The notes: generated by a model not told the origin, from the sequence alone. Counted from the first letter of the stretch, positions 16,085-25,572 are shown. The stretch is DNA of 64,000 nt from Bacteroidota bacterium (GCA_947466965.1 CANIFU010000006.1:1-64000), one strand, 5' to 3'. Program-made: numbers and translations.

Positions 16085-17482
16085 ATGAAAAATAAGATTT
16101 TAATTCTTTTGCTTTTTCAATCATATTATTTTGAAGGCATTGCTCAGAATTATGATACAGATCTTCTTACAAAAGATTTCCATAAAGGCAGAAGAGAATC
16201 ACTGCGGAAGAATCTTCCGGATAATACATGTGCCGTTTTTTTTTCGGGTGCTGAACGACAACGAGCAAATGATACAAAATTTATTTATCATCAGGATCCC
16301 GATTTCTACTACCTCACAGGCTTGCTTGAACCCAATGCCATGATGATCATCTTTAAAGATGAACAACAATTTTATGATACAATTTTTACGAAAGAACTTA
16401 TTTTTGTTCAAGATCGCGACCCTTCAAAGGAAATGTGGACTGGAAAAATATTAGGAACTGCTGGGGTTGCTTTACAATTAGGATTTACGAATGTATTTAC
16501 GAACACTCAATTCGCAGATTATAAGATAGATTTTGCCAACTTTAAAAACATATATCACAAGGAGTTTAATGACGATGTGCGAGACGACATAAATAATAAA
16601 GGCGATCTATATAGTTTAATTAAGCACTTCAGGACTAAAACTTCGTCGCATACAACAAATATAGACAAAGTGAATCTGGAAGGCTGGATGGCTTCACTAA
16701 GGGAAATAAAGCAAGCAGAAGAGCTATTACTGATGCGTAAGGCAATAGATATGACCTGCAAAGCTCATTCTGAAGTAATGAAAGCGTTGCAACCCGGTAT
16801 GAAAGAGTATCAGGCCCAAGCGATTGTTGAATACATGTTTAAAAACCAAGGTTCCGAATATGTTGGTTACCCATCAATAGTTGGTGGTTCAGAGAATTCA
16901 TGTGTTCTTCATTATGAAACTAATCGCAGAAAATTAGCGAACATGGATCTCCTAGTGATTGATGCCGGAGCCGAATATCATGGATATACAGCTGATATAA
17001 CACGAACATTGCCGATTGATGGAACGTTTTCTGAACAACAAAAGATAATCTATAACATTGTGTTGGAAGCACAAGAGGCGGGAATTAAAGCATGTATAGC
17101 CGGTGCAGAATTCCGTGCTGCCCATAAAGCTGCTGTTGCTGTTATTCAAAAGGGATTACTCGAACAAGGGATTATCAAAAATAATAACGATTATCTTGAC
17201 TATTTTTTTCATGGAACATCTCATTATTTAGGCTTAGATGTTCATGATCCAGGGAATTATGGGAAATTGATACCAGGAAGTATTATCACGGTTGAACCAG
17301 GAATATATATTCCTGCAGGGTCTACTTGTGATCCGATGTGGTGGAATATTGGTGTTCGAATTGAAGATGATATCCTTATAACTACTGGAAACCCAGAAGT
17401 ATTGTCAGGGAAATTGCCAAAGAAAATTGAAGAAATAGAAGCGCTGATGAAGGAAGAAAGCCTACTTAATACTATAAAATAG
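16085..17482 (+). CDS. Exported Xaa-Pro aminopeptidase (M24B, PepP-like)
   Basis: A 465-residue metallopeptidase that removes an N-terminal residue preceding proline. A signal peptide (MKNKILILLLFQSYYFEGIAQ) places it in the periplasm or outside, unlike cytoplasmic PepP. The N-terminal creatinase-like domain covers about residues 25-190. The pita-bread catalytic domain has the five metal ligands: two Asp in VIDAGAEYHGYTADITRT (near 295-307), His in HGTSHYLGLDVHD (near 375), Glu in VEPGIYI and Glu in GVRIEDD. It is a lone gene between rpmB and rpmG. A run of nine Ts at 16236-16244 lies within the coding region. Confidence 0.93.
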   Translation: MKNKILILLLFQSYYFEGIAQNYDTDLLTKDFHKGRRESLRKNLPDNTCAVFFSGAERQRANDTKFIYHQDPDFYYLTGLLEPNAMMIIFKDEQQFYDTIFTKELIFVQDRDPSKEMWTGKILGTAGVALQLGFTNVFTNTQFADYKIDFANFKNIYHKEFNDDVRDDINNKGDLYSLIKHFRTKTSSHTTNIDKVNLEGWMASLREIKQAEELLLMRKAIDMTCKAHSEVMKALQPGMKEYQAQAIVEYMFKNQGSEYVGYPSIVGGSENSCVLHYETNRRKLANMDLLVIDAGAEYHGYTADITRTLPIDGTFSEQQKIIYNIVLEAQEAGIKACIAGAEFRAAHKAAVAVIQKGLLEQGIIKNNNDYLDYFFHGTSHYLGLDVHDPGNYGKLIPGSIITVEPGIYIPAGSTCDPMWWNIGVRIEDDILITTGNPEVLSGKLPKKIEEIEALMKEESLLNTIK

Positions 17483-17521
17483 GATTTTATCTGCTTTTCC
17501 AATGATATTTATTTAAATATA

Positions 17522-17552
17522 TTGTGGATTTCAATTAAAAATTTTACATTTG
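17522..17552 (+). promoter_or_regulatory. Promoter of the rpmG-DUF4295-ftsY operon
   Basis: TTG at 17522-17524, a 20-base spacer and TACATTTG at 17545-17552 give a close match to the Bacteroidota TTTG / TAnnTTTG promoter. The rpmG ATG follows 29 bases later. Confidence 0.65.
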
Positions 17553-17581
17553 CACTCCAATTTTGAAAAACAAATAATACA

Positions 17582-17764
17582 ATGGCTAAAAAAGGTAGTA
17601 GAATTCAGGTGATCATGGAATGTACTGAGCATAAAGACAGTGGAATGCCGGGAACGTCACGATATGTTACAACAAAGAACAAAAAAAACACCACCGAAAG
17701 ATTAGAGTTGAAAAAATACAACCGTATCTTGAAAAAAGTAACTGTTCATAAAGAAATTAAATAA
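17582..17764 (+). CDS. rpmG: 50S ribosomal protein L33
   Basis: A 60-residue L33. [18 protein letters not shown] is the usual Bacteroidota start, and [21 protein letters not shown] is the family core. Only one cysteine is present (residue 14), so it is the zinc-free (C-minus) form; if a zinc-binding form exists it lies elsewhere. First gene of the unit with DUF4295 and ftsY. Confidence 0.97.
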   Translation: MAKKGSRIQVIMECTEHKDSGMPGTSRYVTTKNKKNTTERLELKKYNRILKKVTVHKEIK

Positions 17765-17839
17765 TCTAGTTTAAAGCTTTAGGCTAAGTTCATTTGAACT
17801 TTTTTACTTTTAACTTTTAAACTTTTAACTTATAACACA

Positions 17840-17992
17840 ATGGCTAAGAAGGTTGTCGCAACACTTAAATCTGGTAAAGGAAATAACTTTACAAAAGTGA
17901 TTAAAATGGTAAAATCACCTAAAACAGGTGCATATTCTTTTAAAGAAGAGATCATTCACAATGATCACATTCAAGACTTCTTAAAAAAGTAA
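17840..17992 (+). CDS. DUF4295 small basic protein
   Basis: A 50-residue Lys-rich protein (MAKKVVATLKSGKG...) with the family core KVIKMVKSPKTGAYSFKEEII. DUF4295 proteins occur in Bacteroidota, nearly always between rpmG and ftsY as here, and are probably ribosome-associated, though no function is proven. The gap to rpmG (75 bases) contains three near-copies of ACTTTTAA. A hairpin follows the stop. Confidence 0.92.
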   Translation: MAKKVVATLKSGKGNNFTKVIKMVKSPKTGAYSFKEEIIHNDHIQDFLKK

Positions 17993-18016
17993 TAGTATTA
18001 AAAGGATTATTTTTTA

Positions 18017-18047
18017 AAGGCTTCCTCCTAAACAAGGGGAAGCTTTT
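18017..18047 (+). terminator. Weak terminator or attenuator before ftsY
   Basis: GCTTCCTC (18020-18027) pairs with GGGGAAGC (18036-18043), one G-T included, followed by TTTTATTGTTTT. It lies between DUF4295 and ftsY and could lower ftsY expression relative to the ribosomal protein genes. Confidence 0.6.
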
Positions 18048-18098
18048 ATTGTTTTATATAATCCCACCTTTATTGTGGAATAAACAGAATCAAAAAAA

Positions 18099-19049
18099 AT
18101 GGGCATTTTTAATTTTTTCAGTAAAGAAAAAAAGGAGAGTCTTAATAAAGGCCTTTTTATAACAAAACAAAGCTTTTTCAGTAAAGTCGCAAATGCGATT
18201 TTGGGAAAAGCAACAATTGATGACGAAGTTCTTGAAAATTTAGAAGAAATTCTCATGACATCCGATATTGGAGTAGAAACCTCTTTAAGGATTATTGAAA
18301 AAATAAAAAAACGGGTTGCCCAAGAAAGAAAAGTTGAAACTTCAAAATTGAATGAACTTTTGAGAGAAGTTATTGCCGAATTGTTGGTTTCTAACGGACA
18401 AGAAGATAAAGCTGATTTTGATACGCCTGTTGGTAAAAAACCTTATGTAATTATGGTTGTTGGCGTAAATGGTGTTGGTAAAACTACTACTATAGGAAAA
18501 CTTTCTCATCAATTTAAAAAAGCTGGAAAAAAGGTTGTGATCGGTGCTGCTGATACATTTCGCGCTGCAGCTGTTGATCAAATTAAAATCTGGGCTGAAC
18601 GCACGGATGCAATTTTGGTTTCTCAAGGTATGAATGCAGATCCTGCCTCAGTTGCCTTCGATACATTAACCTCGGCCGTTGCAAAAGATGCTGATGTTGT
18701 TATTATTGATACTGCAGGGCGCTTACACAACAAAATTAATTTAATGACAGAGCTAACCAAAATTAAAAATGTCATGAAAAAGATCATTCCCGATGCTCCT
18801 CATGAGATATTATTGGTGCTTGACGCTTCTACCGGACAAAATGCAATTGAACAATGTAAACAGTTTACTGCCGCTACTGATGTTAATGCTCTTGCTTTAA
18901 CAAAATTAGATGGTACTGCAAAAGGGGGCGTTGTAATTGGTATTTCCGACTCCTTCAAAATTCCAGTAAAATATATTGGCGTTGGTGAAGGGTTAGAGGA
19001 TCTCCAAGTATTTAACAAACACGAATTTGTTGATAGCCTTTTTAAATAG
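18099..19049 (+). CDS. ftsY: Signal recognition particle receptor FtsY
   Basis: A 316-residue SRP-type GTPase that docks ribosome-SRP complexes at the inner membrane. An N-terminal helical domain (residues 1-90) precedes the G domain: P-loop GVNGVGKTTT near 125, DTFRAAA near 155, DTAGR near 208 and TKLDGTAKGG near 267. The acidic membrane-targeting A domain of E. coli FtsY is absent, as is usual in this phylum; the Phe- and Lys-rich start (MGIFNFFSKEKK) probably does the targeting. The matching SRP RNA is at 30703-30798. Confidence 0.97.
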   Translation: MGIFNFFSKEKKESLNKGLFITKQSFFSKVANAILGKATIDDEVLENLEEILMTSDIGVETSLRIIEKIKKRVAQERKVETSKLNELLREVIAELLVSNGQEDKADFDTPVGKKPYVIMVVGVNGVGKTTTIGKLSHQFKKAGKKVVIGAADTFRAAAVDQIKIWAERTDAILVSQGMNADPASVAFDTLTSAVAKDADVVIIDTAGRLHNKINLMTELTKIKNVMKKIIPDAPHEILLVLDASTGQNAIEQCKQFTAATDVNALALTKLDGTAKGGVVIGISDSFKIPVKYIGVGEGLEDLQVFNKHEFVDSLFK

Positions 19050-19252
19050 TTTTTTTCTCGTTTTCATTGTCTTTGTAAGTTCTACCAATCTATATTCTCG
19101 ATAAATTCCTTTATTAGTTTTCAATTTTTAGTATTCGTGTGTTTGATTTTTTTTTTAAGCAATACGCTTTGATCATAGTAAGGGATAAAAATAATTGCTA
19201 TAAAATAGTTGCTATAATTAATTTTCAATAATTATATTTAGACTTGATTAAC

Positions 19253-19260
19253 TATCTTTG
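19253..19260 (+). promoter_or_regulatory. Probable rimO -7 promoter element
   Basis: TATCTTTG matches TAnnTTTG and lies 21 bases before the rimO TTG start, leaving room for a short leader and supporting that start. No good -33 box is seen. The remainder of the 232-base gap after ftsY shows nothing else. Confidence 0.45.
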
Positions 19261-19281
19261 TAGAGGATTAAATTTATAAAA

Positions 19282-20592
19282 TTGAAAACAAAAACACTTA
19301 AAAAAAATAAAGTAAACGTAGTTACACTCGGTTGCTCTAAGAATATTGTTGATAGTGAAGTATTGATGGGACAGTTGAAAGCTAACAATTTTGATGTTCA
19401 ACACGAAAGTACAGAAGATGATTCAAGTATAGTGATTATTAACACTTGCGGATTTATAGATAATGCAAAACAAGAAAGTATTGATACGATAATTCGATAC
19501 GCGGATGCTAAAAAAGCAGGATTAGTAGATAAAGTATATGTGACGGGTTGCTTGAGTGAACGCTATAAACCAGAATTGGAAAAAGAAATTCCGAATGTAG
19601 ATGGATATTTTGGTACACGAGAATTGCCCCGTTTGTTAAAAACATTGAAAGCGGATTACAAACACGAATTAGTTGGTGAACGTCTGTTAACAACACCCCA
19701 TCACTTTTCCTATTTTAAAATTTCTGAAGGTTGCGATCGCCCTTGTTCTTTCTGTGCCATTCCATTAATGCGCGGAAAACATCTTTCCCGTTCAATTGAA
19801 GATTTGGTAAAAGAAGCAAAGCATTTAGCGAAAAATGGAACAAAAGAATTGATGTTGATTGCACAGGATCTTACCTATTACGGTCTGGATATTTACAAAA
19901 AGCGAAATCTCTCCGAACTATTGAAACAACTTTCTGATGTGAACGGAATAGAATGGATTCGTTTACATTATGCCTTTCCGGCTGGTTTTCCGATGGATGT
20001 TTTAGATGTAATGAATGAACGTAAAAATATTTGCAACTATCTGGATATGCCTTTGCAACACATCAGCGATAATATGTTGAAGAGTATGAGAAGAGGGACA
20101 ACCAAGCAAAAAACAATCGATCTGGTGAATCAAATCCGCGATAAAGTTCCAGGTATTGCACTCCGTACAACTTTAATTGCAGGATATCCCGGAGAAACTA
20201 AACAAGATCACGAAGAAATGCTAGAATGGGTGGAACAAACACGATTCGAACGTCTAGGAATTTTCGGATATTCCCATGAAGAAAATACACATGCCTATTT
20301 ATTAAAAGATGATGTGTCGGCAAAAACAAAACAAGCAAGAACCGAAGCTGTAATGGCTTTACAGATGGGAATATCATACGATCTTAATCAAAAAAAAATA
20401 GACAAAACATTCAAAGTTTTATTTGATAAAAAAGAAGGGGATTATTTCATTGGACGCACCGAGTTTGATTCTCCTGAAGTTGATAACGAAGTACTTGTTA
20501 AGGCAGATAAAGAGTATATAAGAGTTGGTGATTTTGCTAATATTAAAATAACTTCTGCCGAGGATTATGATCTTTATGGCGAAATTGTTTAA
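19282..20592 (+). CDS. rimO: Ribosomal protein S12 methylthiotransferase RimO
   Basis: A 436-residue radical SAM methylthiotransferase that modifies an aspartate of ribosomal protein S12. The UPF0004 domain has VVTLGCSKNIVDSE (first cluster Cys near residue 18, then Cys near 54 and 87). The radical SAM motif is CDRPCSFC near residues 150-157. A C-terminal TRAM domain (about 370-436) binds the substrate. The CSKN..DSE pattern favours RimO over MiaB. The start is TTG, with no nearby ATG ahead of the conserved region. Confidence 0.94.
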   Translation: MKTKTLKKNKVNVVTLGCSKNIVDSEVLMGQLKANNFDVQHESTEDDSSIVIINTCGFIDNAKQESIDTIIRYADAKKAGLVDKVYVTGCLSERYKPELEKEIPNVDGYFGTRELPRLLKTLKADYKHELVGERLLTTPHHFSYFKISEGCDRPCSFCAIPLMRGKHLSRSIEDLVKEAKHLAKNGTKELMLIAQDLTYYGLDIYKKRNLSELLKQLSDVNGIEWIRLHYAFPAGFPMDVLDVMNERKNICNYLDMPLQHISDNMLKSMRRGTTKQKTIDLVNQIRDKVPGIALRTTLIAGYPGETKQDHEEMLEWVEQTRFERLGIFGYSHEENTHAYLLKDDVSAKTKQARTEAVMALQMGISYDLNQKKIDKTFKVLFDKKEGDYFIGRTEFDSPEVDNEVLVKADKEYIRVGDFANIKITSAEDYDLYGEIV

Positions 20593-20757
20593 TTATTTTT
20601 AAAGTTTTAATTAATTATAGTTCGAATGTTATTGTTTTTTTGATTTTTGGTGATGATCTTATTCCCTAAGTTGTATAAGGTTTTTAATCATTTTTTTTAC
20701 ATTATTTTACAATTCAAAGAGCTGCGTTACCAAAAAACGTTCGACTGATAGTCAATG

Positions 20758-21321
20758 TCATATTTTACCTTCAAGCATCAATAATTTTGTTTTTAAAACT
20801 GCTGCTACCGTCAAGCTGTCTTTAATTTCACCAGATTCTACCATGTTGTATAAAATATCGAAATGAAGTTTGCGGACCTCTAACTGTTCGTTGTCTTCTG
20901 GTGATGCATCTCCGAAGCTAAGCTCCTGAGCAATATATAAGGTGCAATATTCATCGCTAGCTGAATTGCTTAAATACATTTCCTGAATCTTAGTCCATTT
21001 AGTTGCAGTAATTCCTGTTTCTTCAAGCAATTCCCGCTTTGCCGAATCCAAGGGGGCAACCTCCCAATTTCCTCCACCTTCAGGTATTTCCCACGAATAT
21101 TGATTGATAGGGTAGCGGTATTGCCCAACAATCCATGTGTTGTAATCTTCATCTAATGGTAATACTCCTAAAGCTCTGTTTTTAAAATGAACCACAGAAT
21201 AGGTTCCCGGATTCCCATTTGGATTTAATATATTATGCTTTGTTAGTCCTATCCAAGGTGAATCGTAAACATTTTCTGTTGTTAATGTTGTCCAAGGATT
21301 TATATGTTCTGTGTTTTCCAT
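20758..21321 (-). CDS. NUDIX hydrolase (ADP-ribose pyrophosphatase-like)
   Basis: A 187-residue NUDIX enzyme. The Nudix box lies near residues 80-103, with PEGGG and RELLEETG giving the metal-binding Glu residues; the spacing just before REL is slightly unusual (no Glu at the standard position seven residues upstream). The N-terminal beta strands (SPWIGLTKHNILNPNG) and the VGQYRYPIN segment resemble ADP-ribose pyrophosphatases, which clear ADP-ribose and other sugar nucleotides. The substrate is inferred. A separate leftward gene, divergent from bshC. Confidence 0.88.
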   Translation of the reverse strand: MENTEHINPWTTLTTENVYDSPWIGLTKHNILNPNGNPGTYSVVHFKNRALGVLPLDEDYNTWIVGQYRYPINQYSWEIPEGGGNWEVAPLDSAKRELLEETGITATKWTKIQEMYLSNSASDEYCTLYIAQELSFGDASPEDNEQLEVRKLHFDILYNMVESGEIKDSLTVAAVLKTKLLMLEGKI

Positions 21322-21402
21322 ATGGATTTTTTTTACAAATTTAATCGAATATACGTTTCATATTGCTAATTGTTAATTTACCATTTATAATTTCGATTTC
21401 GT

Positions 21403-21410
21403 TACATTTG
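21403..21410 (+). promoter_or_regulatory. Probable bshC -7 promoter element
   Basis: TACATTTG matches TAnnTTTG; the bshC ATG starts 10 bases later, so the leader would be very short. A -33 box at the normal spacing is not visible. Confidence 0.4.
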
Positions 21411-21420
21411 TATACTTATT

Positions 21421-22983
21421 ATGACGTTTAAAAAAAATAGTATTCCTTTTGCAGCTTCAAAGCAGTTCTCACAACTCTTTTTAGACTATATCAGCGGAGA
21501 TACAAAACTTCGCTCCTTCTATTCGCATGTTCCTCATATTGATTCCTTCAAACAGGTTATTGAAGAAATGAGCAGTGAAAACATAAACAGAAAACTATTG
21601 GTTGACGTGTTAACTGATCAGTATTCGAACTTTAAAAAGAGCGATCTACACTTCAATAATATTCAACTTTTATTAAATAAAAATACTTTTACTGTCACTA
21701 CAGGTCATCAGTTATGCGTATTTACAGGTCCTTTGTATTTTATTTACAAAATTCTTTCAACTATTAATTTGGCCGAGGAATTAAAAAAAAATTACCCAGA
21801 GCAAAATTTTGTTCCTGTTTATTGGATGGCAAGTGAAGACCACGATTTTGTAGAGATTAGCTCCATTCATTTGTTTGGTAAAACTGTTAGTTGGAAAAAT
21901 GCTGCGAAAGGAGCTGTAGGAAGATTGAATACAGATACAATGGATATTGTTATTTACGAATTAAGTCAACTACTTGGCGAATCGGAAAATGCAAAATCAT
22001 TAATTCAACTTTTTAGAGATTCATATTTAAATCAACAAACGCTTTCAGAAGCCACACGATATCTTGTTCACCAACTTTTTTCGGATTATGGCTTAATCAT
22101 TCTGGATGCTGATGATGCTCGTTTAAAAGATTCTTTATCTGATATTATTAAAGATGATATTGTTAATAATACAAATTTTAAAATAGTCAATAAAACAATT
22201 GCTGACCTTGAAAAAATTGGTCATAAAGCCCAAGTCAATCCTCGCGAGATCAATTTTTTCAAGCTCACAGATACAGATCGCGTTAGAATTGAAAAAGCGA
22301 CTCCAGAAACATTGTCATACGCTTCCGGTGATTATAGTCCGAATGTTGTGCTTCGTCCTTTATACCAACAACTAATTTTGCCAAACTTGGCTTATGTTGG
22401 TGGCCCTGGTGAGATCGCTTATTGGTTAGAGTATAAGGCTATGTTTGATCACCACAAAATAATATTTCCTGTTCTTATACCAAGGAATTTTGCAATATTG
22501 AGTGATGAAAAAACAGGTCAGCACATGCAGAAGCTAGGCTTAACTTCAGAGGCAATTTTTGAAGATACCGAACAACTGATAAAGGATTTTGTAAATAAAA
22601 ATTCTGATATCTCCTTGTCAGATCAAGAACAAAAAATAAGATCTACTTATAATGAGCTTTCAATTAAAGCTTCATCAATAGATGTTACCTTAAAAGCAAC
22701 TGTAGAATCGGAGTTGCAAAAAGTATTAAAAGGTTTGAATACGATTGAAAGTAAAATTATTAAGTCAGTAAAACAAAAACAGGAAACGAATTTAAATCAA
22801 ATCAGAAAAATCAAGGATAAGTTTTTTCCGAATGGAACTTTACAAGAACGATATGAAAATTTCGCACCTTATTATTTGAAATACGGTAAGCGTTTTATAC
22901 CTGAACTAAAAAAGGTTTTTGATCCTTTTCAATTTGAAATACAATTAACTGAATTCACAGATAGAATAAAAGAGATAGATTAA
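21421..22983 (+). CDS. bshC: Bacillithiol biosynthesis cysteine-adding enzyme
   Basis: A 520-residue BshC, the last enzyme of bacillithiol synthesis, which joins cysteine to glucosaminyl-malate. Family marks are VTTGHQLCVFTGPLYFIYKI near residue 95 and PVYWMASEDHDFVEI near 135, in a Rossmann-like core, with a coiled-coil region around residues 380-470. The length is normal. Its presence implies that the cell uses bacillithiol as a low-molecular-weight thiol, relevant to arsenate reduction and metal stress. Its last four bases overlap the end of the convergent response-regulator gene. Confidence 0.96.
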   Translation: MTFKKNSIPFAASKQFSQLFLDYISGDTKLRSFYSHVPHIDSFKQVIEEMSSENINRKLLVDVLTDQYSNFKKSDLHFNNIQLLLNKNTFTVTTGHQLCVFTGPLYFIYKILSTINLAEELKKNYPEQNFVPVYWMASEDHDFVEISSIHLFGKTVSWKNAAKGAVGRLNTDTMDIVIYELSQLLGESENAKSLIQLFRDSYLNQQTLSEATRYLVHQLFSDYGLIILDADDARLKDSLSDIIKDDIVNNTNFKIVNKTIADLEKIGHKAQVNPREINFFKLTDTDRVRIEKATPETLSYASGDYSPNVVLRPLYQQLILPNLAYVGGPGEIAYWLEYKAMFDHHKIIFPVLIPRNFAILSDEKTGQHMQKLGLTSEAIFEDTEQLIKDFVNKNSDISLSDQEQKIRSTYNELSIKASSIDVTLKATVESELQKVLKGLNTIESKIIKSVKQKQETNLNQIRKIKDKFFPNGTLQERYENFAPYYLKYGKRFIPELKKVFDPFQFEIQLTEFTDRIKEID

Positions 22984-23393
22984 TTTTCTCTTTTTTCATA
23001 TATTTCAATGCTCTTTTCAACAAAGGTTTTTAGTTCTTCAAAATGCCATGGCTTATTGAAGAAAAAATCTAATCTTATTTCATTAACGAGTTCTTGAATA
23101 GCAATGGTATCATATTGGCCAGTCAGAATGGCGTTTATGTTGTTTGGGTTTGCATTTCTAATCATTCGAATTACATCAGTGCCTTTGTAGTTTTCTAAAT
23201 TGAAATCTGTTATTACTATTGCAATCCTAATATTTTGTTCAACTAAATCATTGCAAATAATTACACATTCTTCAAAAGATGACGCAGCTTCTAGAAGATA
23301 TTTTGAAGGTAAAAAGCTTTCTAACTGCATTTTAAGTGACTCAAGAAGGATTAGATCGTCATCAACTATCAATATACAAATTTTGTTTTTCAT
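22980..23393 (-). CDS. Receiver-only response regulator 1 of the H-NOX module
   Basis: A 137-residue single CheY-like receiver domain with no output domain. The acidic pocket is DDD at 11-13, the phospho-accepting Asp is Asp63 (ITDFNL), the switch Thr is Thr91 and the conserved Lys is Lys114 in NKPW. The KPW motif is common in receivers that serve phosphorelays or HD-GYP proteins. It is the last gene of the leftward unit, and its start overlaps the end of the second receiver gene by four bases. It is convergent with bshC. Output must be by protein-protein contact or phosphotransfer to a partner outside the window. Confidence 0.9.
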   Translation of the reverse strand: MKNKICILIVDDDLILLESLKMQLESFLPSKYLLEAASSFEECVIICNDLVEQNIRIAIVITDFNLENYKGTDVIRMIRNANPNNINAILTGQYDTIAIQELVNEIRLDFFFNKPWHFEELKTFVEKSIEIYEKREN

Positions 23394-23800
23394 AAGTTGT
23401 TTTTTAGAAAATGACTAGAAACTTCATTTATAATATCAATTAATTCCTTTTCTTGCCAAGGTTTTTCAATAATTTTCTTGACAATTTTTGACTCAATCAA
23501 TTCATTAAATTTTTCTTGTTTCATATGGCCGGTTATCATTACTATACTTATATTTTGGTATTTTTGCCTAAGGATAGATGCAAATTCATCACCTTTAATA
23601 CCAATCATTTGGTAGTCAGTTATTATTAACAATAAAGATACTCCTTCTGCAACAAGATAGGAACAAATGTCTAATCCTTCTTCTGCACTTTCAGCAAATT
23701 CAATTTGGTATTTGTCTCCAAATTTTTTTTCAATTTGATCTCTAATTGAATCAAGAATTAACTTTTCATCATCTACGGCAACAATTGCTATTCTATTCAT
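23390..23800 (-). CDS. Receiver-only response regulator 2 of the H-NOX module
   Basis: A 136-residue CheY-like receiver domain alone. Visible residues are DDE (10-12), phospho-accepting Asp62 (ITDYQM), Thr90 and Lys113 (EKPW). It shares the overall pattern and KPW ending with receiver 1, but the two differ at many positions, so they are not a recent duplication. Its start overlaps the 3' end of the histidine kinase gene by 8 bases, showing translational coupling. The likely phosphodonor is that kinase. Confidence 0.9.
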   Translation of the reverse strand: MNRIAIVAVDDEKLILDSIRDQIEKKFGDKYQIEFAESAEEGLDICSYLVAEGVSLLLIITDYQMIGIKGDEFASILRQKYQNISIVMITGHMKQEKFNELIESKIVKKIIEKPWQEKELIDIINEVSSHFLKNNL

Positions 23801-25385
23801 CTTTTATAACTTTTAAAGGTATTTGTATCTCAAAAGCAGTGGCTTTTTCATTGCTTTCGACATGGATTTTACCACTATGTTTTTCAATTATTTTTTTTAC
23901 AATATCTAAGCCCATTCCAGAACCATGACCCAGTTGTTTTGTTGTGAAAAATGGCTCGAAAATTTTTGACAATAAATCTTTTGGGATCGCTGGTCCATTG
24001 TTAGAAATAATAATACTATGATACAAATTATTAATTAAAAAATAATCAATTTTAATAGTACATTTATTATTACTTGCTTGTAATGCATTGTTAATTATAT
24101 TCGTCCAAACTTGTGATAGCTCATCTTGATTACCTGTAATTAAAATAGTATCGTGAATATTTATATTGACATTTGATCCATTTTTTATTTTATTCGATAA
24201 CAGTGAAATTGTGTTTTCAAAGCTTTCTTTTAGATTAAATGTTGTTAATACTCCATTTAAGTTTCCATGGGAATAATTATTTAAAGTTTTTACAACCTTT
24301 GTTGCTCTACTTGTAGCTATTGAGATAGTATTTAAAACTCTGTTTAATCTCGCAAATCCACTTGCAATTGAAAATATTTTTCTTCTGTTAGGTAATTCTA
24401 AAAACGAAATCAATGTTGGGTCAATTTCACTAAAGCCCATTTCTAATATTTTCCGAGAATAAAAATTTGTTTCATTAACATAAGGTGTTTTTATATTTAA
24501 CTGTTGTGAAATAGTTGATAATAATTCTCGCTCCTCTCTTGTTGTTAAATATTTTTTTTCATAATTAACGATAGATAACAAACTGATAGCACTTTTATAG
24601 TCATTAAAATTCAAATCATTTAATTCCGATATAATGTCTTTTTTAACTGTATCAATCAACGTTTGACAGGATGCGTTGATTGCTCCAAGTGGCGTATTTA
24701 TTTCGTGTGAAATTCCAGCAATTAATAAACCTAATGTAGCCATTTTTTCTTGCTGAATCATTTCTTTTTGAATATTAAAAAGTTTTTCAAGAGATTCCTC
24801 AAGAGCAATTTGTTTTTGAACTAATTCATTTGTACGTTCATTCACTCTTTTTTCTAAAATTGCATTAGCATTAACAAGCATTTGTTTTGATAAAACCAAT
24901 TCTTTATTTGTATTATTTAAAGATTGATTAAATAATTTTAATTCCTCGAGTCCTTTTGTTGAAGCTTGCTGTAAAAAAACATATTCCGCGATATAATCAT
25001 GTTTCGGGAAGTCGTTTAATGAAAGTTTATAATCCAAAAGATTATACTGAGAGTTAATTACTGCATTAGCAAGAATAATAAAAGATTCGTTTTCAATTTT
25101 TAAAACGGTACACTTATATCTTTGTTTTTTATTTTTAGATGTAAAAAACAACAATCTTTCCGCTTTAAAAGTTTCTTTCGTATTAAGTTGGGATTCCCAA
25201 ATAAAAAAATCCTCGAATGAGCTGCCAATTTTAATTCCATCAATTGAATTTATAAAATTCTTCCCAATTTCGATTATGGAATTAGAGGAATCAATTATAA
25301 GGAAATAAGGAGTGGTGTAATTAAGAATTGGAATGGTTTTATTAAAAGAAAAAACATCTCCTATATCATTATTAATTATATTCAT
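23793..25385 (-). CDS. Cytoplasmic histidine kinase with H-NOX-associated (HNOBA-like) PAS domain
   Basis: A 530-residue kinase without a membrane segment. Residues 1-150 look like the HNOBA PAS domain that accompanies H-NOX proteins, seen in YFLIIDSSNSI (26-36), the ERLLFFTSK strand near 76 and LSLNDFPKHD (121-130) leading into a helix. A long coiled coil covers about 135-215. The H box GISHEINTPLG places the phospho-His at 227. The ATPase part has DELSQVWTNIINNAL (N box), NNGPAIP (G1), FEPFFTTK (F) and GSGMGLDIVKK (G2). The insert between H box and N box is long. It lies downstream of the H-NOX gene and overlaps two receiver genes. The HNOBA assignment is by eye and should be tested. Confidence 0.85.
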   Translation of the reverse strand: MNIINNDIGDVFSFNKTIPILNYTTPYFLIIDSSNSIIEIGKNFINSIDGIKIGSSFEDFFIWESQLNTKETFKAERLLFFTSKNKKQRYKCTVLKIENESFIILANAVINSQYNLLDYKLSLNDFPKHDYIAEYVFLQQASTKGLEELKLFNQSLNNTNKELVLSKQMLVNANAILEKRVNERTNELVQKQIALEESLEKLFNIQKEMIQQEKMATLGLLIAGISHEINTPLGAINASCQTLIDTVKKDIISELNDLNFNDYKSAISLLSIVNYEKKYLTTREERELLSTISQQLNIKTPYVNETNFYSRKILEMGFSEIDPTLISFLELPNRRKIFSIASGFARLNRVLNTISIATSRATKVVKTLNNYSHGNLNGVLTTFNLKESFENTISLLSNKIKNGSNVNINIHDTILITGNQDELSQVWTNIINNALQASNNKCTIKIDYFLINNLYHSIIISNNGPAIPKDLLSKIFEPFFTTKQLGHGSGMGLDIVKKIIEKHSGKIHVESNEKATAFEIQIPLKVIKDE

Positions 25386-25572
25386 TTTGGGATAATATCA
25401 ATTATTATAAAGTAACTATAAATTTTAACCTATAAAATCCTTTCTGATTTCTATTAGTTTTTTTTAAAACAAATAAAGCTAATTTTTGTTTCACAAAATT
25501 TAGTTTTAGGAGTTTTATTAATATTTAAATTGTTTTTTTTTGTTGAAAAAAAATCTATTCGAAATAGTTTAA

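Noticed and set aside
16199-17502. Several antisense reading frames within the aminopeptidase gene
   Set aside because: They overlap a gene with full catalytic motifs, have no family resemblance and follow its codon pattern, so they are shadows.
17796-17836. Tandem repeat ACTTTTAA before the DUF4295 gene
   Set aside because: Only three imperfect copies in an AT-rich spacer; probably low-complexity sequence rather than a functional array.
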